Shown here one piece after another: positions 33,381-33,444 of a stretch of DNA of 33,444 bases (positions within the stretch are counted from its first letter, which is position 1; each line of letters opens with the position of its first letter). Position numbers and translations under genes: made by a program. Origin of the DNA: Micromonospora sp. 15K316 (GTDB lineage: Bacteria; Actinomycetota; Actinomycetes; Mycobacteriales; Micromonosporaceae); the NCBI RefSeq assembly GCF_004348525.1, contig NZ_SMKG01000042.1:1-33444 (forward strand), given 5' to 3'. Below the pieces are notes generated by a model. That model was not told the DNA's origin. It searched no databases and was given only the letters and a program-made list of their open reading frames with translations.

Positions 33381-33403
33381 GGCCACCGCCGGCAGCGGTG
33401 GCC
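33381..33403 (+). terminator. Terminator after the isomerase-like gene
   Basis: A nine-base-pair stem GGCCACCGC (33381-33389) with 33395-33403 and a five-base loop, starting seven bases after the stop. Nothing further is recognisable before the window end at 33444. Confidence 0.65.
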
Positions 33404-33444
33404 GGCCGATGACGGGGCGGGGGGCCTGATGCACTGGGGGCAGG

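Overview
The window is very GC-rich, with GTG and TTG starts beside ATG and proteins typical of filamentous actinomycetes: a large LuxR (LAL) regulator, Tat-exported phosphoesterases, a DrrC-like UvrA paralogue and an ECF sigma factor with a SnoaL-like tail. It looks like chromosomal accessory DNA of a Micromonosporaceae- or Streptomyces-like bacterium; the genus is my inference. I see no rRNA, tRNA, CRISPR array, insertion sequence, phage gene or plasmid gene.

Layout. Positions 1-368 are an edge region with a heptanucleotide repeat. From 369 to 8907 lies a LAL regulator followed by a redox/hydrolase cluster: an SRPBCC protein (minus strand), a cyclase-family metal hydrolase, an alpha/beta hydrolase, a zinc alcohol dehydrogenase, an SDR and the N-terminal half of an aldehyde dehydrogenase. 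A 12-base word, CAGTCATTTGAC, occurs upstream of both the SRPBCC gene and the alpha/beta hydrolase gene. From 8942 to 17022 come a secreted metallophosphoesterase, an MFS exporter overlapping a beta-propeller protein gene, a stand-alone catalytic fragment of alanyl-tRNA synthetase behind a structured leader, and a Tat-exported PHP phosphoesterase fused to a propeller. From 17200 to 23571 lie a minus-strand AraC / VOC / UvrA-like resistance-type operon, a large-subunit catalase and a divergent isochorismatase-family hydrolase. From 23674 to 28248 lie an alpha/beta hydrolase, an ECF sigma factor, a small secreted protein, a second PHP phosphoesterase and a DUF1905 protein. From 28319 to the right edge lie a PhoD-type phosphatase and a divergent FGGY sugar kinase / fucose-isomerase-like pair with overlapping start and stop.

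Three themes join the genes. First, phosphate: four secreted or Tat-exported phosphoesterases lie within 21 kb, and two have 11-base direct repeats resembling actinomycete PHO boxes at their promoters. Second, stress and detoxification: catalase behind a SigB/SigF-like promoter, the UvrA-like/VOC/AraC set and the ECF sigma factor. Third, an LAL-linked pathway of unknown substrate.

The most notable item is the control region of the AlaRS-like gene (14131-14332). It holds a 22-codon ORF with eight alanine codons, a GAAA-capped hairpin, a second hairpin that buries the ribosome binding site, and a 12-base-pair alternative helix joining the left arms of both hairpins. That is the architecture of a ribosome-mediated attenuator sensing alanyl-tRNA, placed in front of an editing-less AlaRS paralogue. 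All structures were found by eye; no folding program or database search was run.
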